This document shows positions 35,607 through 45,716 of a stretch of DNA of 64,000 bases, piece by piece (position 1 is the first letter of the stretch; the number at the start of each line of letters is the position of its first letter). The notes beneath the pieces are model-generated. The model had not been told where the DNA came from. It saw only the letters and a list, made by a program, of their open reading frames with translations, and made no database searches. The position numbers and the translations under genes were made by a program. Location of the stretch: positions 68,284 to 132,283 of the forward strand of contig NZ_DGDC01000003.1 in the NCBI RefSeq assembly GCF_002385225.1, in the 5' to 3' direction. The DNA comes from Psychrobacter sp. UBA3962 (GTDB lineage: Bacteria; Pseudomonadota; Gammaproteobacteria; Pseudomonadales; Moraxellaceae).

Positions 35607-36839
35607 ATGTCGATCGAAAAAGATAAAATCAATAAAATTGTTTTGGCATATTCAGGCGGTCTTGACACCTCAATTATTGCTAAATGGTTGCAAGATACTT
35701 ATGACGCTGAAGTAATCACTTTCACTGCAGACATTGGTCAGGGTGAAGAAGTTGAGCCAGCTCGCGCTAAAGCAGAGGCCATGGGTATCCAACATATCCA
35801 CATCGAAGACTTACGTGCAGAGTTCGCTCGTGATTACGTTTTCCCAATGTTCCGTGCCAACGCAGTTTATGAGGGTGAGTATTTATTAGGGACTTCTATC
35901 GCGCGTCCTTTAATCGCCAAACGTTTGGTAGAAATCGCTAAAGAGCACAACGCTGATGCCATTAGTCATGGTGCTACTGGTAAAGGTAATGACCAAGTTA
36001 GATTTGAGCTAGGTGCCATTGCTTTGGCCCCAGAAGTGAAAACCATTGCTCCTTGGAGAGAGTGGGATTTATCAAGTCGTGAAAGCTTAATGCAATATGC
36101 TGAAGAGCATAATATTCCTATCGACTTTGCGGCCAATAAGAAAAAATCACCTTATTCTATGGATGCCAACCTACTGCACATCTCGTATGAAGGCGATATC
36201 TTAGAAGATCCATACGCAGAAGCTGAAGACGATATGTGGCGCTGGTCAGTAAGCCCAGAAGAAGCCCCAGATACGCCAGAATACATCGAGTTAGAGTATG
36301 AAAAAGGCGATATCGTAGCGGTTAACGGTGAAAAGCTAGAGCCTTATGAGGTGATGATTAAACTAAATGAGCTAGGCGGCAAGCATGGTATTGGTCGTCT
36401 AGACATCGTTGAAAACCGTTACGTAGGCATGAAGTCTCGTGGTTGTTACGAAACTCCAGCCGGTACAATTATGCTAAAAGCGCACCGTGGTATGGAGTCA
36501 CTAACTCTAGACCGTGAAGCCGCTCACCTAAAAGATGAACTAATGCCTCGTTATGCAAAAATTATCTATAACGGTTATTGGTTCAGCCCAGAGCGTCAAA
36601 TGCTACAAGCTCTAATCGACAAGTCACAAGAATATGTGACTGGTACCGTTCGCATTAAGCTATACAAAGGTAACGTTAGCGTTGTTGGCCGTAAATCTCC
36701 TTACTCACTATTTGATGAGAAGATTGCAACCTTTGAAGATGATGCCGGTGCTTATGATCAAAAAGACGCAGAAGGCTTTATCCGTCTAAATGGTCTACGT
36801 CTGTCTATCGAAGCCAGCCGTGGTCGCGACTTGTCTTAA
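35607..36839 (+). CDS. argG: argininosuccinate synthase
   Basis: A 410-residue enzyme that joins citrulline and aspartate with ATP, the penultimate step of arginine synthesis. The ATP loop VLAYSGGLDTSI, FTADIGQGEE, SHGATGKGNDQVRFEL and KKSPYSMDANLLHISYEG are intact. Length fits the common bacterial type. AAAGGA precedes the ATG. A strong terminator follows, shared with the convergent accC. The long upstream region holds an unusual inverted repeat. Confidence 0.97.
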   Translation: MSIEKDKINKIVLAYSGGLDTSIIAKWLQDTYDAEVITFTADIGQGEEVEPARAKAEAMGIQHIHIEDLRAEFARDYVFPMFRANAVYEGEYLLGTSIARPLIAKRLVEIAKEHNADAISHGATGKGNDQVRFELGAIALAPEVKTIAPWREWDLSSRESLMQYAEEHNIPIDFAANKKKSPYSMDANLLHISYEGDILEDPYAEAEDDMWRWSVSPEEAPDTPEYIELEYEKGDIVAVNGEKLEPYEVMIKLNELGGKHGIGRLDIVENRYVGMKSRGCYETPAGTIMLKAHRGMESLTLDREAAHLKDELMPRYAKIIYNGYWFSPERQMLQALIDKSQEYVTGTVRIKLYKGNVSVVGRKSPYSLFDEKIATFEDDAGAYDQKDAEGFIRLNGLRLSIEASRGRDLS

Positions 36840-36866
36840 TTGACAGGTTAGCTAACAGTTAACACC

Positions 36867-36904
36867 AAAAAGGCAGAAGTGATATCTCACTTCTGCCTTT
36901 TTTA
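36867..36904. terminator. bidirectional terminator between argG and accC
   Basis: AAAAGGCAGAAGTGA and TCACTTCTGCCTTTTT around TATC form a long perfect stem with A and T flanks. Confidence 0.92.
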
Positions 36905-36975
36905 TTGCGATAAGATTTTGCTAAAATATAAGAGAAACTACTATTAACTAGAAGCGTTATTCTTTTTTCCCTTTT

Positions 36976-38325
36976 TTATTTGGACTTTTTTGGTAGTAAG
37001 CACGATTCTAAATAATGGATGTTTTGCGCTTGAGAGACGAACTTAGGGTCTTTTAGAATAAGATCACGATGCAAAGGAATGTTGGTTTTCACGCCTTCAA
37101 TAATCAGCTCATCAAGGGCATGTAAGGTCTTAGCAATGGCCTGCTCACGGGTCTGACCGTGACAAATAAGTTTACCAATTAATGAGTCATAGTAGGAGGG
37201 AATCTCATAGCCTGGGTACAGGTGAGACTCAAATCGCACTCCAGCTCCGCCGGGCATAAAGTATTGAGTGACTTTACCCGGAGAGGGAGCAAAGGTTTGG
37301 GGATCTTCCGCATTAATACGACATTCAATAGCATGGCCATGTACGCTGATATCGCTTTGACGGTAAGATAAACCGTAGCCTGCAGCAATACGTAATTGCT
37401 CGACCACAACATCAATCCCTGTGACCATTTCAGTAATCGGATGCTCGACTTGAATACGGGTATTCATCTCAATAAAGAAAAACTCACCATCTTCAAATAA
37501 GAATTCAAAAGTACCCGCACCGCGATAGCCAATATTTTCACAAGCTTTAACACAGGCTTGTAAGATAGGCTCACGGATATCATCAGGAATATCAGGCGCT
37601 GGGGCTTCTTCTAATACTTTTTGGTGACGACGCTGCAATGAGCAGTCACGGTCATATAGATGAATCGCATTGCCGTTGCCATCGCCTAAGATTTGCACCT
37701 CAATGTGGCGTGGGTTTTGTAGATAACGCTCCATATAAACGCTGTCATCCCCAAACCAAAGCTCGGCTTCTTGCTTAGCCGCTTGCACTTGTTCATTGAG
37801 CTGATCAAAGCGCTCAACGATACGCATACCACGACCGCCACCGCCAGCTGCGGCTTTAATTAATAGGGGGAAGCCAATATTTTTTGCTTGTTCTTCAGCA
37901 TTATGTAAGGTAACAGTACCGACTGAACCTGGCACAGTAGGCACACCGGCTTGTTTCATCGCATTGATGGCAGAAACTTTATTACCCATTAATCGAATAT
38001 GATCAGGATGGGGGCCCACAAAGGTTATGCCAGCTTCTTCAATGTTCTCAGCAAATTCGGCATTTTCTGCTAAAAAGCCATAACCTGGATGAATCGCATC
38101 GCTTCCAGTAATTTCAGCGGCAGTAATGATAGCCGCTGTATTTAGATAGCTTTGACTGGCATTAGGCTTACCAATACAGACGGCTTCATCCACAAAACGC
38201 AGATGCATTAAGTCTTCATCCGCCGTAGAGTAGACACCAACAGTTTCAATGCCCAGCTGCTTGCAGGCACGCACGATGCGTAAAGCAATTTCACCACGGT
38301 TGGCGATAAGCAGTTTTTTTATCAT
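36976..38325 (-). CDS. accC: biotin carboxylase subunit of acetyl-CoA carboxylase
   Basis: A 449-residue ATP-grasp enzyme that carboxylates the biotin on AccB, the first half of malonyl-CoA formation. Blocks: LLIANRGEIALRIVRACK, IHPGYGFLAENAEFA, the glycine-rich loop IKAAAGGGGRGMRIV, MERYLQNPRHIEVQILGDG, and FIEMNTRIQVEHPITEMVTG with the Mg-binding Glu residues. It follows accB by 15 bases in an accBC operon, the usual arrangement. The C-terminus is short and basic. Confidence 0.98.
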   Translation of the reverse strand: MIKKLLIANRGEIALRIVRACKQLGIETVGVYSTADEDLMHLRFVDEAVCIGKPNASQSYLNTAAIITAAEITGSDAIHPGYGFLAENAEFAENIEEAGITFVGPHPDHIRLMGNKVSAINAMKQAGVPTVPGSVGTVTLHNAEEQAKNIGFPLLIKAAAGGGGRGMRIVERFDQLNEQVQAAKQEAELWFGDDSVYMERYLQNPRHIEVQILGDGNGNAIHLYDRDCSLQRRHQKVLEEAPAPDIPDDIREPILQACVKACENIGYRGAGTFEFLFEDGEFFFIEMNTRIQVEHPITEMVTGIDVVVEQLRIAAGYGLSYRQSDISVHGHAIECRINAEDPQTFAPSPGKVTQYFMPGGAGVRFESHLYPGYEIPSYYDSLIGKLICHGQTREQAIAKTLHALDELIIEGVKTNIPLHRDLILKDPKFVSQAQNIHYLESCLLPKKSK

Positions 38326-38340
38326 CTAGGGGCCTATCTC

Positions 38341-38760
38341 TTAGCTTCTATAACGGATAACGGGTTGGCCAAACTGTACCACATCGCCATTTTCTACCAA
38401 AATAGCATCAATAATACCGCTTTGAGTGGCCTCTAATGGGTTCATAATTTTCATAGCCTCAATAATACCCAGGGTATCACCGGCCTGAACTTTTTGACCA
38501 GGGGTTACAAAGGGAGGATCATTTGGGCTAGGAGCCGCATAAAAAACGCCCACCATTGGTGAGGTTTCCACGCTGCCAGTGTGTACTGCTTCAGACTGGG
38601 GCTCTGAGATATAAGCCGGGCTAGCGGCCATCATTGATGGCATAGGGGTGTTGTAATGTCGAGTTAGACTGACACTATCTTCCCCGGTTTTAATCTCAAG
38701 ATTAACCAGGTCTTTTTCTTCCATTAGCTCAATGAGCGTACGAATTTTTTCAATGTCCAT
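38341..38760 (-). CDS. accB: biotin carboxyl carrier protein of acetyl-CoA carboxylase
   Basis: 139 residues if started at the ATG at 38760, which follows GTAGGTAA and gives the family start MDIEKIRTLIELMEE. Longer in-frame starts up to 38832 would add 24 unsupported residues. The biotinylated Lys104 lies in IIEAMKIMN. The thumb loop SPMVGVFYAAPSPNDPPFV is present, and a flexible linker at about residues 36-65 separates the N-terminal dimer part from the biotinyl domain. First gene of accBC. Confidence 0.97.
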   Translation of the reverse strand: MDIEKIRTLIELMEEKDLVNLEIKTGEDSVSLTRHYNTPMPSMMAASPAYISEPQSEAVHTGSVETSPMVGVFYAAPSPNDPPFVTPGQKVQAGDTLGIIEAMKIMNPLEATQSGIIDAILVENGDVVQFGQPVIRYRS

Positions 38761-38964
38761 ACGGTTACCTACAGGTATTCTTATAATATTAAGCATATTG
38801 TAACAAATTTTGTCGCGTCTGATGAGTGACAAATGATGTATTTAAGTTTCAATAGCCCATTTAGGTCAAATATACATTAATCTACTGCTAAAATTTGTAC
38901 AAAACTTACCAAAATAATCCAGCGAGAGCTCAGCTGAAATTATCTCAAACCCTATAATAGCCAA

Positions 38965-40344
38965 TTATCGGGTAGGTCTAGCTTGGATATCTAATACTTG
39001 TCGTTGACGATATATCAGACGTAGGGTCAATAACACAGAGGATAGAGTCAAGCCGGTAACCAAAGCAATCCAAAACCCTTGCGCGCCGGTATTGGTAAAT
39101 CGTACCAGATAGGTGCCTAACGGCAAGGCTATTAGCCAATAGCAGAACAAAGTAATCCACATGGGTACTTGTGTGTCTTGCATTCCTCTTAATATCCCAG
39201 CGATATTTACCTGCCAGCCATCTACCAGTTGATAAGCAATGGCAAATAATAATAAGAACATGGCTTGCTTTTTAACTGCAGGGTTATTGGTAAATAGGTC
39301 AGCTAGGTTTTCTCTAAATAACCAAATGCCGAGCATACTACATAAAGCAATACACACCGTCCATATCAGTCCGGTACGCTGAACCTGTTGCAATGCCAGC
39401 CAGTTTTTCTCACCATAACGATTGGACACCATAATGGTTAATGCCATCGCCACAGACATAGGAATCATGAACAGCTGTGAGGTGACGGCCATAGCCACCT
39501 GATGTGATGCCACGGCAATGGCTCCCAAAGGGCTAATAACAATAGAGGCTAAACTAAACAAGCTGGCTTCAAAGAAGATGGAAACACCAATAGGGACTCC
39601 TAAGCGCAGCAGTTTACCAATTTGTTGGCGATCAGGCTTAGCAAAGCTATAAAAGAAGCGGGTTTCATTAAAGCTTTTATGTTTAGATTTAAGCAAATAT
39701 AAAGACAGTAAAATCACGTTTGACCATAACACACAGGCTGTTGCTAAACCGCAGCCGGCACCGCCCAATTCAGGTAAACCAAAGAGCCCATGAATAAAGA
39801 TATAGTTAATCGGGATGTTAATAAACAAACCAATTAAGCTGATGACTGTTACTGGCTCTGGACGTCCCAATGCTTCGCAATAACTTCTTAAAACCGCATA
39901 ACAGGCAATGGCCGGAAAACCCCAAGCCACAAATCTTAAGTATTGGGCTGCTTTGGGCTGAATGTCATCAGGAACGCCCATTGCCCCCAGCACATTAGGG
40001 GTTAATGACACCACGACTAAGCCCAAGATGCCAATTAAAATAGCGGCCCATAGGGACTGCTGAGTAATATGAGGCACATTGTGTGGAGTCTTTTGGCCTA
40101 TTTGCTCCCCGATTAATGGGGTAGTGGCAATTAAGATGCCTGTCGCCAATAAGAATAACGGCAACCAAATACCGGAGCCGATAGACACAGCGGCCAAGTC
40201 TAAAGCAGAGACACCGCCCGCCATAATGGCGTCTACCACACCTAAAGCGGCTTGGCAAAACTGAGTAATGAGGATGGGAAGCACCAAAGTGCCTAGGCGT
40301 AAGCTGTGTTGTTTAAACTCAGTGAAGGATAAATTAGACAACAT
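38965..40344 (-). CDS. MATE-family multidrug efflux transporter
   Basis: A 459-residue inner-membrane protein with 12 transmembrane helices in two related halves. The N-terminal LRLGTLVLPILITQFCQAALGVVDAIMAG and the matching second-half block LLRLGVPIGVSIFFEASLFS are the MATE signature, close to the NorM subgroup. Such proteins expel cationic drugs in exchange for Na+ or H+. It is divergent from hemW, with a hairpin in the long intergenic gap. No regulator gene is adjacent. Confidence 0.93.
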   Translation of the reverse strand: MLSNLSFTEFKQHSLRLGTLVLPILITQFCQAALGVVDAIMAGGVSALDLAAVSIGSGIWLPLFLLATGILIATTPLIGEQIGQKTPHNVPHITQQSLWAAILIGILGLVVVSLTPNVLGAMGVPDDIQPKAAQYLRFVAWGFPAIACYAVLRSYCEALGRPEPVTVISLIGLFINIPINYIFIHGLFGLPELGGAGCGLATACVLWSNVILLSLYLLKSKHKSFNETRFFYSFAKPDRQQIGKLLRLGVPIGVSIFFEASLFSLASIVISPLGAIAVASHQVAMAVTSQLFMIPMSVAMALTIMVSNRYGEKNWLALQQVQRTGLIWTVCIALCSMLGIWLFRENLADLFTNNPAVKKQAMFLLLFAIAYQLVDGWQVNIAGILRGMQDTQVPMWITLFCYWLIALPLGTYLVRFTNTGAQGFWIALVTGLTLSSVLLTLRLIYRQRQVLDIQARPTR

Positions 40345-40752
40345 AAGTAAACTTCTAAAGTTAGGTTTGTTTGAAACTGCTTTGATAATAGGAGTCAGGG
40401 CTTAAGTAGAGATTTTGATATTGATATAAATAAATAACCTGCCATAGGGCAGGTTAGGGGGCTTTTTACCTTCAGATAGACCTTTAATTAACTTTACGAC
40501 TGTTGCCTTGAAATTTACAAGCTTTAGGCTAGGTTATTAAGGGTCAGGTACGCGGTTATCAAGATATCAACTTAATTGCTCTATCATCCCATTAGTGAAC
40601 ACGTATAATAAGCGTATTGATAAACTATTAGCTTCGCTCTTACGGTTTGCTTTGTTCTTGCCCTCTAGGGCCAATATAGAATCAAAGAGCTTCAATTAAA
40701 ATAAAAGCGTGACTATAACACTATCTGCCAACGAGTATAAGACCCAATCTTT
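40345..40752. promoter_or_regulatory. MATE-hemW divergent intergenic region with hairpin
   Basis: A 408-base region without a credible gene. AACCTGCC-ATAG-GGCAGGTT at 40436-40455 is a perfect 8-base hairpin followed on the minus strand by an AT-rich tract. It lies about 90 bases before the MATE start codon, so it could act in that leader. It does not match a riboswitch class that I know. Confidence 0.45.
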
Positions 40753-42003
40753 ATGTCGCAATTAATAAATGTTTCAAAAATTCCCTTAGCCCTTTATATT
40801 CACATTCCTTGGTGTGTGAAGAAATGTCCTTATTGTGACTTTAACTCACACACACTGCCAGTTGACGACAGCTCATTGTCTAATCAAATAGCCCCTCAAG
40901 CTGCTACAACAGATAATAATAAAGCATTGGCCGATGATCATTTTGCTGTTTATGTAGAAGCTTTAATTGAAGATATAAGCTCACAGCTGCCACTAATTCA
41001 AGGTCGAGAAATCACCTCTATTTTTATTGGTGGTGGCACGCCCTCGCTATTACCTATTAAACAGTACCAGCGTTTGTTTGATCATCTAAAATCAGTTTTA
41101 CCCTTAGCCAGTGATTTGGAAGTCACTATGGAGGCCAATCCAGGCACTTTAGAACACGCTCCGTTCGAAGAGTATCTCAAGGTTGGGATTAATCGACTTT
41201 CCATGGGAGTGCAAAGCTTTTCAGACAGTAAGCTTGAGTCTTTAGGACGCATTCACAATGCCAATCAAGCTCAGCTGGCCACTCAAGCGGCTAAGAGGGC
41301 TGGGTTTAAACGAGTGAATATCGATTTAATGCACGGCCTCCCCAATCAAAGCCTTGCAGAGGCCTTATATGACATTGAGCAGGCTCATCAAGCGGGTGCC
41401 ACCCATATCTCTTGGTATCAGCTGACAATTGAACCCAACACCGTGTTTTATAGAAATACACCAGTACTGCCCGATGACAATGATTTAGCCGATATCGAAG
41501 AGCAGGGCAGTGACTTATTGACCCAACTGGGCTATAAAAACTATGAGGTATCCGCTTGGGTTAGTGAGCAGGATACTCAGTGCCGTCACAATGTGAATTA
41601 TTGGCAGTTTGGAGATTACTTAGCCATTGGGGCAGGCGCGCATGGCAAAATTACTTTGGTTGAAGAGGGTGTTTATCCAGAGTTTGAGCGGGGTATTTAT
41701 CGCTTTAGTAAAACTCGATTGCCAAAGGACTATATGAATTATGAAGGGTTTCCTAAGATGGTTGGTTTCTCACCCATTGCTGATGAAGACTTGAGTGGCG
41801 AGTTTATGATGAATGCTTTACGCTTAAGCTCGGGGGTACCATTAGCACTGTATAATGATAGGACCGGATTATCAGCGGCAGAAATCACCCCCATTATTGA
41901 GCGTTTACAGCAACAAGGGTTATTGGTAAATAAGGCGGATTTAATTCAGCCCACTTCTTTAGGTAGACGCTATTTAAACCAAGTATTACAGGCGTTTTTA
42001 TAG
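40753..42003 (+). CDS. hemW: radical SAM haem chaperone HemW
   Basis: A 416-residue radical SAM protein. The iron-sulfur cluster ligands are Cys21, Cys25 and Cys28 in IPWCVKKCPYCDF. The fourth Cys that marks true coproporphyrinogen oxidase HemN is absent, and the HNVNYWQFGDYLAIGAGAHG block is the haem-binding HNxxYW signature of HemW. It hands haem to respiratory enzymes. A roughly 25-residue insertion rich in Ala, Asp and Asn (about 35-60) enlarges the region after the cluster. No ribosome site is evident. Confidence 0.93.
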   Translation: MSQLINVSKIPLALYIHIPWCVKKCPYCDFNSHTLPVDDSSLSNQIAPQAATTDNNKALADDHFAVYVEALIEDISSQLPLIQGREITSIFIGGGTPSLLPIKQYQRLFDHLKSVLPLASDLEVTMEANPGTLEHAPFEEYLKVGINRLSMGVQSFSDSKLESLGRIHNANQAQLATQAAKRAGFKRVNIDLMHGLPNQSLAEALYDIEQAHQAGATHISWYQLTIEPNTVFYRNTPVLPDDNDLADIEEQGSDLLTQLGYKNYEVSAWVSEQDTQCRHNVNYWQFGDYLAIGAGAHGKITLVEEGVYPEFERGIYRFSKTRLPKDYMNYEGFPKMVGFSPIADEDLSGEFMMNALRLSSGVPLALYNDRTGLSAAEITPIIERLQQQGLLVNKADLIQPTSLGRRYLNQVLQAFL

Positions 42004-42085
42004 CGTTTTAGCCTTTTCATAGGGCTTAGCCACCTCGTATTTTAAAGTAATTATTTTGAATTTGTATTATCAGGGAGACTGCATC

Positions 42086-43675
42086 ATGGCAGGTTATATA
42101 TTAGCGTTGGATCAGGGCACCACCTCAAGTCGTGCCATTATTTATGATGACAGAGCCCGTCCAATACAGATTTCACAAAAGCCGACTGTTTTATCGACCC
42201 CGAAGGCAGGCTATGTTGAACAAGACGCAATGCAGATTTGGCATACTCAAATAAGCTGTGCTCATGATGCGATTAACCAGGCTGGCTTGTTAGCGACAGA
42301 TATCACCAGTCTTGCCATAACCAATCAACGCGAGACTATTGTGGTATGGGACAAGCGTACGGGTAAGCCATTAGCCCCTGCTATTATTTGGCAAGACAGA
42401 CGATCTGAGAGTTGGTGCGAAAACTTACGACAGCATAAAGTAGACGGCTCCGAGATGAGTATGCAGCAGCATGTACAATCAATCACTGGGCTACGTATAG
42501 ACCCCTACTTTAGTGCCAGTAAGATTGTCTGGCTACTGGACAATCATCCCAACTTAAAAGACAGAGCACAGCGCGGTGAAGTGGCTGTGGGTACCATCGA
42601 CAGTTGGCTCATGTTTAAGTTGACAGGGGGCGAGCACGTGATAGACATCACCAATGCATCACGTACTCTAATGTATGATATCAATAAGCTAGAGTGGTCA
42701 GAGGATCTGCTAGCTAAGTTTGATATCTGCAAAAAAATACTGCCCAAAGTTATTGCTTCTGATGGCGACTTTGGTAAGACCAAAAAAGGTTTGTTTGCGA
42801 AACAAATTCCGATTCAAGCGGTGTTGGGAGATCAGCAAGCTGCGCTATTTGGTCAAGGCTGCGTCTCTACAGGTATGGCAAAAAACACCTATGGTACGGG
42901 CTGCTTCATGCTTATGAACATTGGACATGAAGTGCAGCTAAGCCAACACCAGCTATTGACTACCATAGGCTGGCAACGCCGTCAAAATAGTCCCCAATTA
43001 TTGGGCGGGGCAGCTGAGCATACCTCGTTATCAAAATTGGTTAAATCCGGCCAGCGCATTCTAACGCCTTCTAAGCGTGAAGTAACTTACGCCCTTGAAG
43101 GCAGTGTATTTATGGCAGGCGCTATTGTGCAGTGGCTGCGGGACAATATGGGGCTGTTTAATAAATCCCGAGACATTGAAAGCCTAGCCAAAGAGGTGGA
43201 GTCAAGTGAGCAAGTAGTACTGGTGCCCGCCTTTACCGGACTCGGAGCGCCTTATTGGCGCTCAGACATTACGGCTAGTATTTCAGGTATGACCCGAGGC
43301 AGTACCAAAGCTCACATTGCTCGAGCTGCTTTAGAGTCAATAGCTTTTCAGACTTATGATGTTTTAACTGCGATGCAAAAAGACAGTCCTAGCCCATTGA
43401 CGGAGCTTAGAGTAGATGGTGGAGCGGCCAATAATGACTTGTTAATGCAGTTTCAGGCAGATATGTTAGGGGTGCCTGTGCTACGACCAAAAGATACTGA
43501 AATTACTGCCAAGGGTGCTGCTTTATTAGCTGGGATTACTTCTGGCTTATATGATGAAGCAACCATTGATGACAGCTGGGATTTAGATAAGCGCTTCGAG
43601 CCCTTAATGCCTGAAGAAGAGCGCGAGGAGCATTTAGACAAATGGCATCAAGCCATAACTAAAACCTTACAGTAG
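42086..43675 (+). CDS. glpK: glycerol kinase
   Basis: 529 residues from the ATG at 42086, which follows CAGGGAG. An in-frame TTG 30 bases upstream is unlikely. The FGGY-family kinase phosphorylates glycerol to glycerol 3-phosphate. Blocks: LALDQGTTSSRAIIYD, AITNQRETIVVWDK, AIIWQDRR, GTIDSWLMFKLTGG, LGDQQAALFGQGC, KNTYGTGCFML, FTGLGAPYWRSD and RVDGGAANNDLLMQFQAD. A segment at about residues 315-345 reads differently from the usual FVPAFNGLFAP-type region and makes it about 25 residues longer than E. coli GlpK. No glpF or glpD is adjacent. Confidence 0.95.
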   Translation: MAGYILALDQGTTSSRAIIYDDRARPIQISQKPTVLSTPKAGYVEQDAMQIWHTQISCAHDAINQAGLLATDITSLAITNQRETIVVWDKRTGKPLAPAIIWQDRRSESWCENLRQHKVDGSEMSMQQHVQSITGLRIDPYFSASKIVWLLDNHPNLKDRAQRGEVAVGTIDSWLMFKLTGGEHVIDITNASRTLMYDINKLEWSEDLLAKFDICKKILPKVIASDGDFGKTKKGLFAKQIPIQAVLGDQQAALFGQGCVSTGMAKNTYGTGCFMLMNIGHEVQLSQHQLLTTIGWQRRQNSPQLLGGAAEHTSLSKLVKSGQRILTPSKREVTYALEGSVFMAGAIVQWLRDNMGLFNKSRDIESLAKEVESSEQVVLVPAFTGLGAPYWRSDITASISGMTRGSTKAHIARAALESIAFQTYDVLTAMQKDSPSPLTELRVDGGAANNDLLMQFQADMLGVPVLRPKDTEITAKGAALLAGITSGLYDEATIDDSWDLDKRFEPLMPEEEREEHLDKWHQAITKTLQ

Positions 43676-43795
43676 ATTACTTACACTAGTTAGAAGGACA
43701 TCAGTTAGAAAGCCATCGTTAGTAGCTGTAGATTGTTGATGAAACTGAGCCAACTAAACTGACCCATTGTGAGTCAAAAGAAAAGGACAATCGTA

Positions 43796-44839
43796 ATGAG
43801 CCAAAACAACAAATTCCATAAAAATAAAGACCAAGAAATGGACAAGATATTTTATATAGCCACCAGTAATTTATTGAACTTTGCTCTTCCTAATCGCAGC
43901 TATTATGACAACATGCAGCCCTATACCAATGAGCAATATAACCGTAAATTAAATGGATTATATGAGCTGTTGAAGAACGCTAAGTCGGACATTTATGCTT
44001 TCCAAGAGGTGTGGGATGAAAAGGCACTGCAAGATTTAGCTCTTAAGTTGGGATTTGAGCCTTCACAAGTATTGGCCCCTATGGCCAGTAATGATCCTGC
44101 CAGCACACTGACTTTGGGGCAGGGAGCTCAGGATACTCCCGCTTTAGCCATTATCACTAAGCATAAAGTCTTGGAGTGGCAATTACTAACAGATTTTCCA
44201 GAGTTGGCAGTAGTAGATATTCCGGATGAAGGCCCTTACAGACGTTTTAATCGTCCTCCTCTGGTCGCGACTCTAGAGGTTTATGGTCAACCTATCACAG
44301 TTATTACTACGCATTTAAAAAGTAAGCGACCTCATTATTTGAGAGATGCACAAGGCAATCGTTTAGAAGATTATGATGATCCACTACTGCGGGTACGCGC
44401 CAAGCTTAGAAGCTTATGTATGCGAGCTGCTGAAGCGGCAGCTTTAAGACTGTTTATGATTGATATCTTACATAAGACCCGTCACCCGCTTATTTTGTTA
44501 GGAGATATGAATGATGTCACAGACAGTGTGACTACTCAGTTATTAGCAGAAACCAGTGAGGTAATCTATGATAAAGCAATGCGAGATGTGGCGTTGTTTG
44601 ATGCCGCCCAGGTGCAGACCAGCTATGGCTGGATGAAGGATGTGGCCTATACTCATCTGTACCAAGGTATGCCGGAAGTTATCGATCAGCTTTTTGTCTC
44701 TGAAGAGTTTCTAGTCGATGGTAAATTTTCACTGGGGGAGGTGGAGCGGGTAGACTATTTTAATGACCATCTTAAGCAAGACTATGAAGATCGATTCTCT
44801 GATCACGGCATTGTCCGCGCGAAGATTAAGTTAAAATAA
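43796..44839 (+). CDS. endonuclease/exonuclease/phosphatase family protein
   Basis: 347 residues from the ATG at 43796, which has AAAAGGA at good spacing. The in-frame GTG at 43769 has none. The fold is recognised from IYAFQEVWDEKAL (Mg-binding Glu), TVITTHLKSKRP, LLGDMNDVTDS (Asp/Asn pair) and the final SDHGIVRAKI (Asp-His). There is no signal peptide, so it should act in the cytoplasm. Family members cut DNA, RNA, phospholipids or phosphoesters. The substrate cannot be decided. The next gene encodes a TetR regulator on the same strand. Confidence 0.85.
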   Translation: MSQNNKFHKNKDQEMDKIFYIATSNLLNFALPNRSYYDNMQPYTNEQYNRKLNGLYELLKNAKSDIYAFQEVWDEKALQDLALKLGFEPSQVLAPMASNDPASTLTLGQGAQDTPALAIITKHKVLEWQLLTDFPELAVVDIPDEGPYRRFNRPPLVATLEVYGQPITVITTHLKSKRPHYLRDAQGNRLEDYDDPLLRVRAKLRSLCMRAAEAAALRLFMIDILHKTRHPLILLGDMNDVTDSVTTQLLAETSEVIYDKAMRDVALFDAAQVQTSYGWMKDVAYTHLYQGMPEVIDQLFVSEEFLVDGKFSLGEVERVDYFNDHLKQDYEDRFSDHGIVRAKIKLK

Positions 44840-44952
44840 ATATAATAGAATTAACGCACTAGTCAATAACCACGAGCGCAGAATGGTGTTACAATAAAAC
44901 AAATAATGTAGAGATTAGGCCTTCCTAACGATTACTAATGAAGAGGCTTCCT

Positions 44953-45639
44953 ATGAAAGAAGGATGTAATGATCTAATTAATGACGTCCTTGTTGACTCA
45001 GAATTAGCAAAAAAGATTGTACCCAATAAGTTTAAGCACACGAGTAAACAAGGTAGAATTCGGCGCCAAAAGTTACTGATGGCAGCTAAGAAGCTTAGTG
45101 AAAGGCATAATATTCAAGATATTACTTTGGTGGATATCTGTGAAGAGGCGGATATTCCCAGAGCATCTGCGTACCATTTTTTTCCAAATGTAGAGGCCAT
45201 CTTCTTAGCGCTACGTTTCTTGAATTATATAGATACTTTGCAGGCATTAGAAAAAATCGAAGTTTCTAGTTTTGATCGGTGGCAAGATTATATTACTGAG
45301 CTATTACAGCAGTCAGTAAAACTATTTAACAATGATGTGACTAAGACTAAGCTGATGTATGGTATAAATAGTCCCGACTTCGACAGTAGCGATTATGAAG
45401 ATCAGGTGGATCATAGTATGGTGGGTATGCTTTTTGAAAAATTGTCTAGCCACTACAATATGGAAAGCTTTAAAGATATTGAGGAAAAGATTTTGATCGC
45501 TTACCATATGATTCATAGTATATTTTCTTTATCTTTTAAGCAGTATGATGAGATTACCAAAGAGATGAGCGAAGAAGCCGTTACGGCTGCTATTGCCTAT
45601 TTACGCTGTTATCTACCAGAAGAGTTGCCTCTTAAATAA
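44953..45639 (+). CDS. TetR-family transcriptional regulator
   Basis: About 228 residues from the ATG at 44953, which is preceded by AGAGG. An ATG at 44938 would add five residues. The N-terminal helix-turn-helix spans about residues 35-80: IRRQKLLMAAKKLSERHNIQ, then ITLVDICEEADIPRASAYHFFPNVEAIFL. The rest is an all-helical ligand domain. It has an extended 30-residue lead before the DNA-binding part. The target is unknown. The preceding nuclease-family gene and the convergent TonB receptor gene are the nearest candidates. Confidence 0.88.
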   Translation: MKEGCNDLINDVLVDSELAKKIVPNKFKHTSKQGRIRRQKLLMAAKKLSERHNIQDITLVDICEEADIPRASAYHFFPNVEAIFLALRFLNYIDTLQALEKIEVSSFDRWQDYITELLQQSVKLFNNDVTKTKLMYGINSPDFDSSDYEDQVDHSMVGMLFEKLSSHYNMESFKDIEEKILIAYHMIHSIFSLSFKQYDEITKEMSEEAVTAAIAYLRCYLPEELPLK

Positions 45640-45654
45640 AAGTATCTGATTAAT

Positions 45655-45687
45655 CAAAAAAACCACCCTATTGGGTGGTTTTTTTAA
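45655..45687. terminator. bidirectional terminator between the TetR and btuB-like genes
   Basis: AAAAAACCACCC and GGGTGGTTTTTT around TATT form a strong symmetric hairpin. Confidence 0.92.
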
Positions 45688-45716
45688 TGACTAATATTTT
45701 ATAAGTTAACTATTTT

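Noticed and set aside
40436..40455. riboswitch in the MATE leader
   Set aside because: Only a single 8-base hairpin is visible, without conserved bases of any riboswitch linked to efflux genes, so it is listed only as a hairpin.
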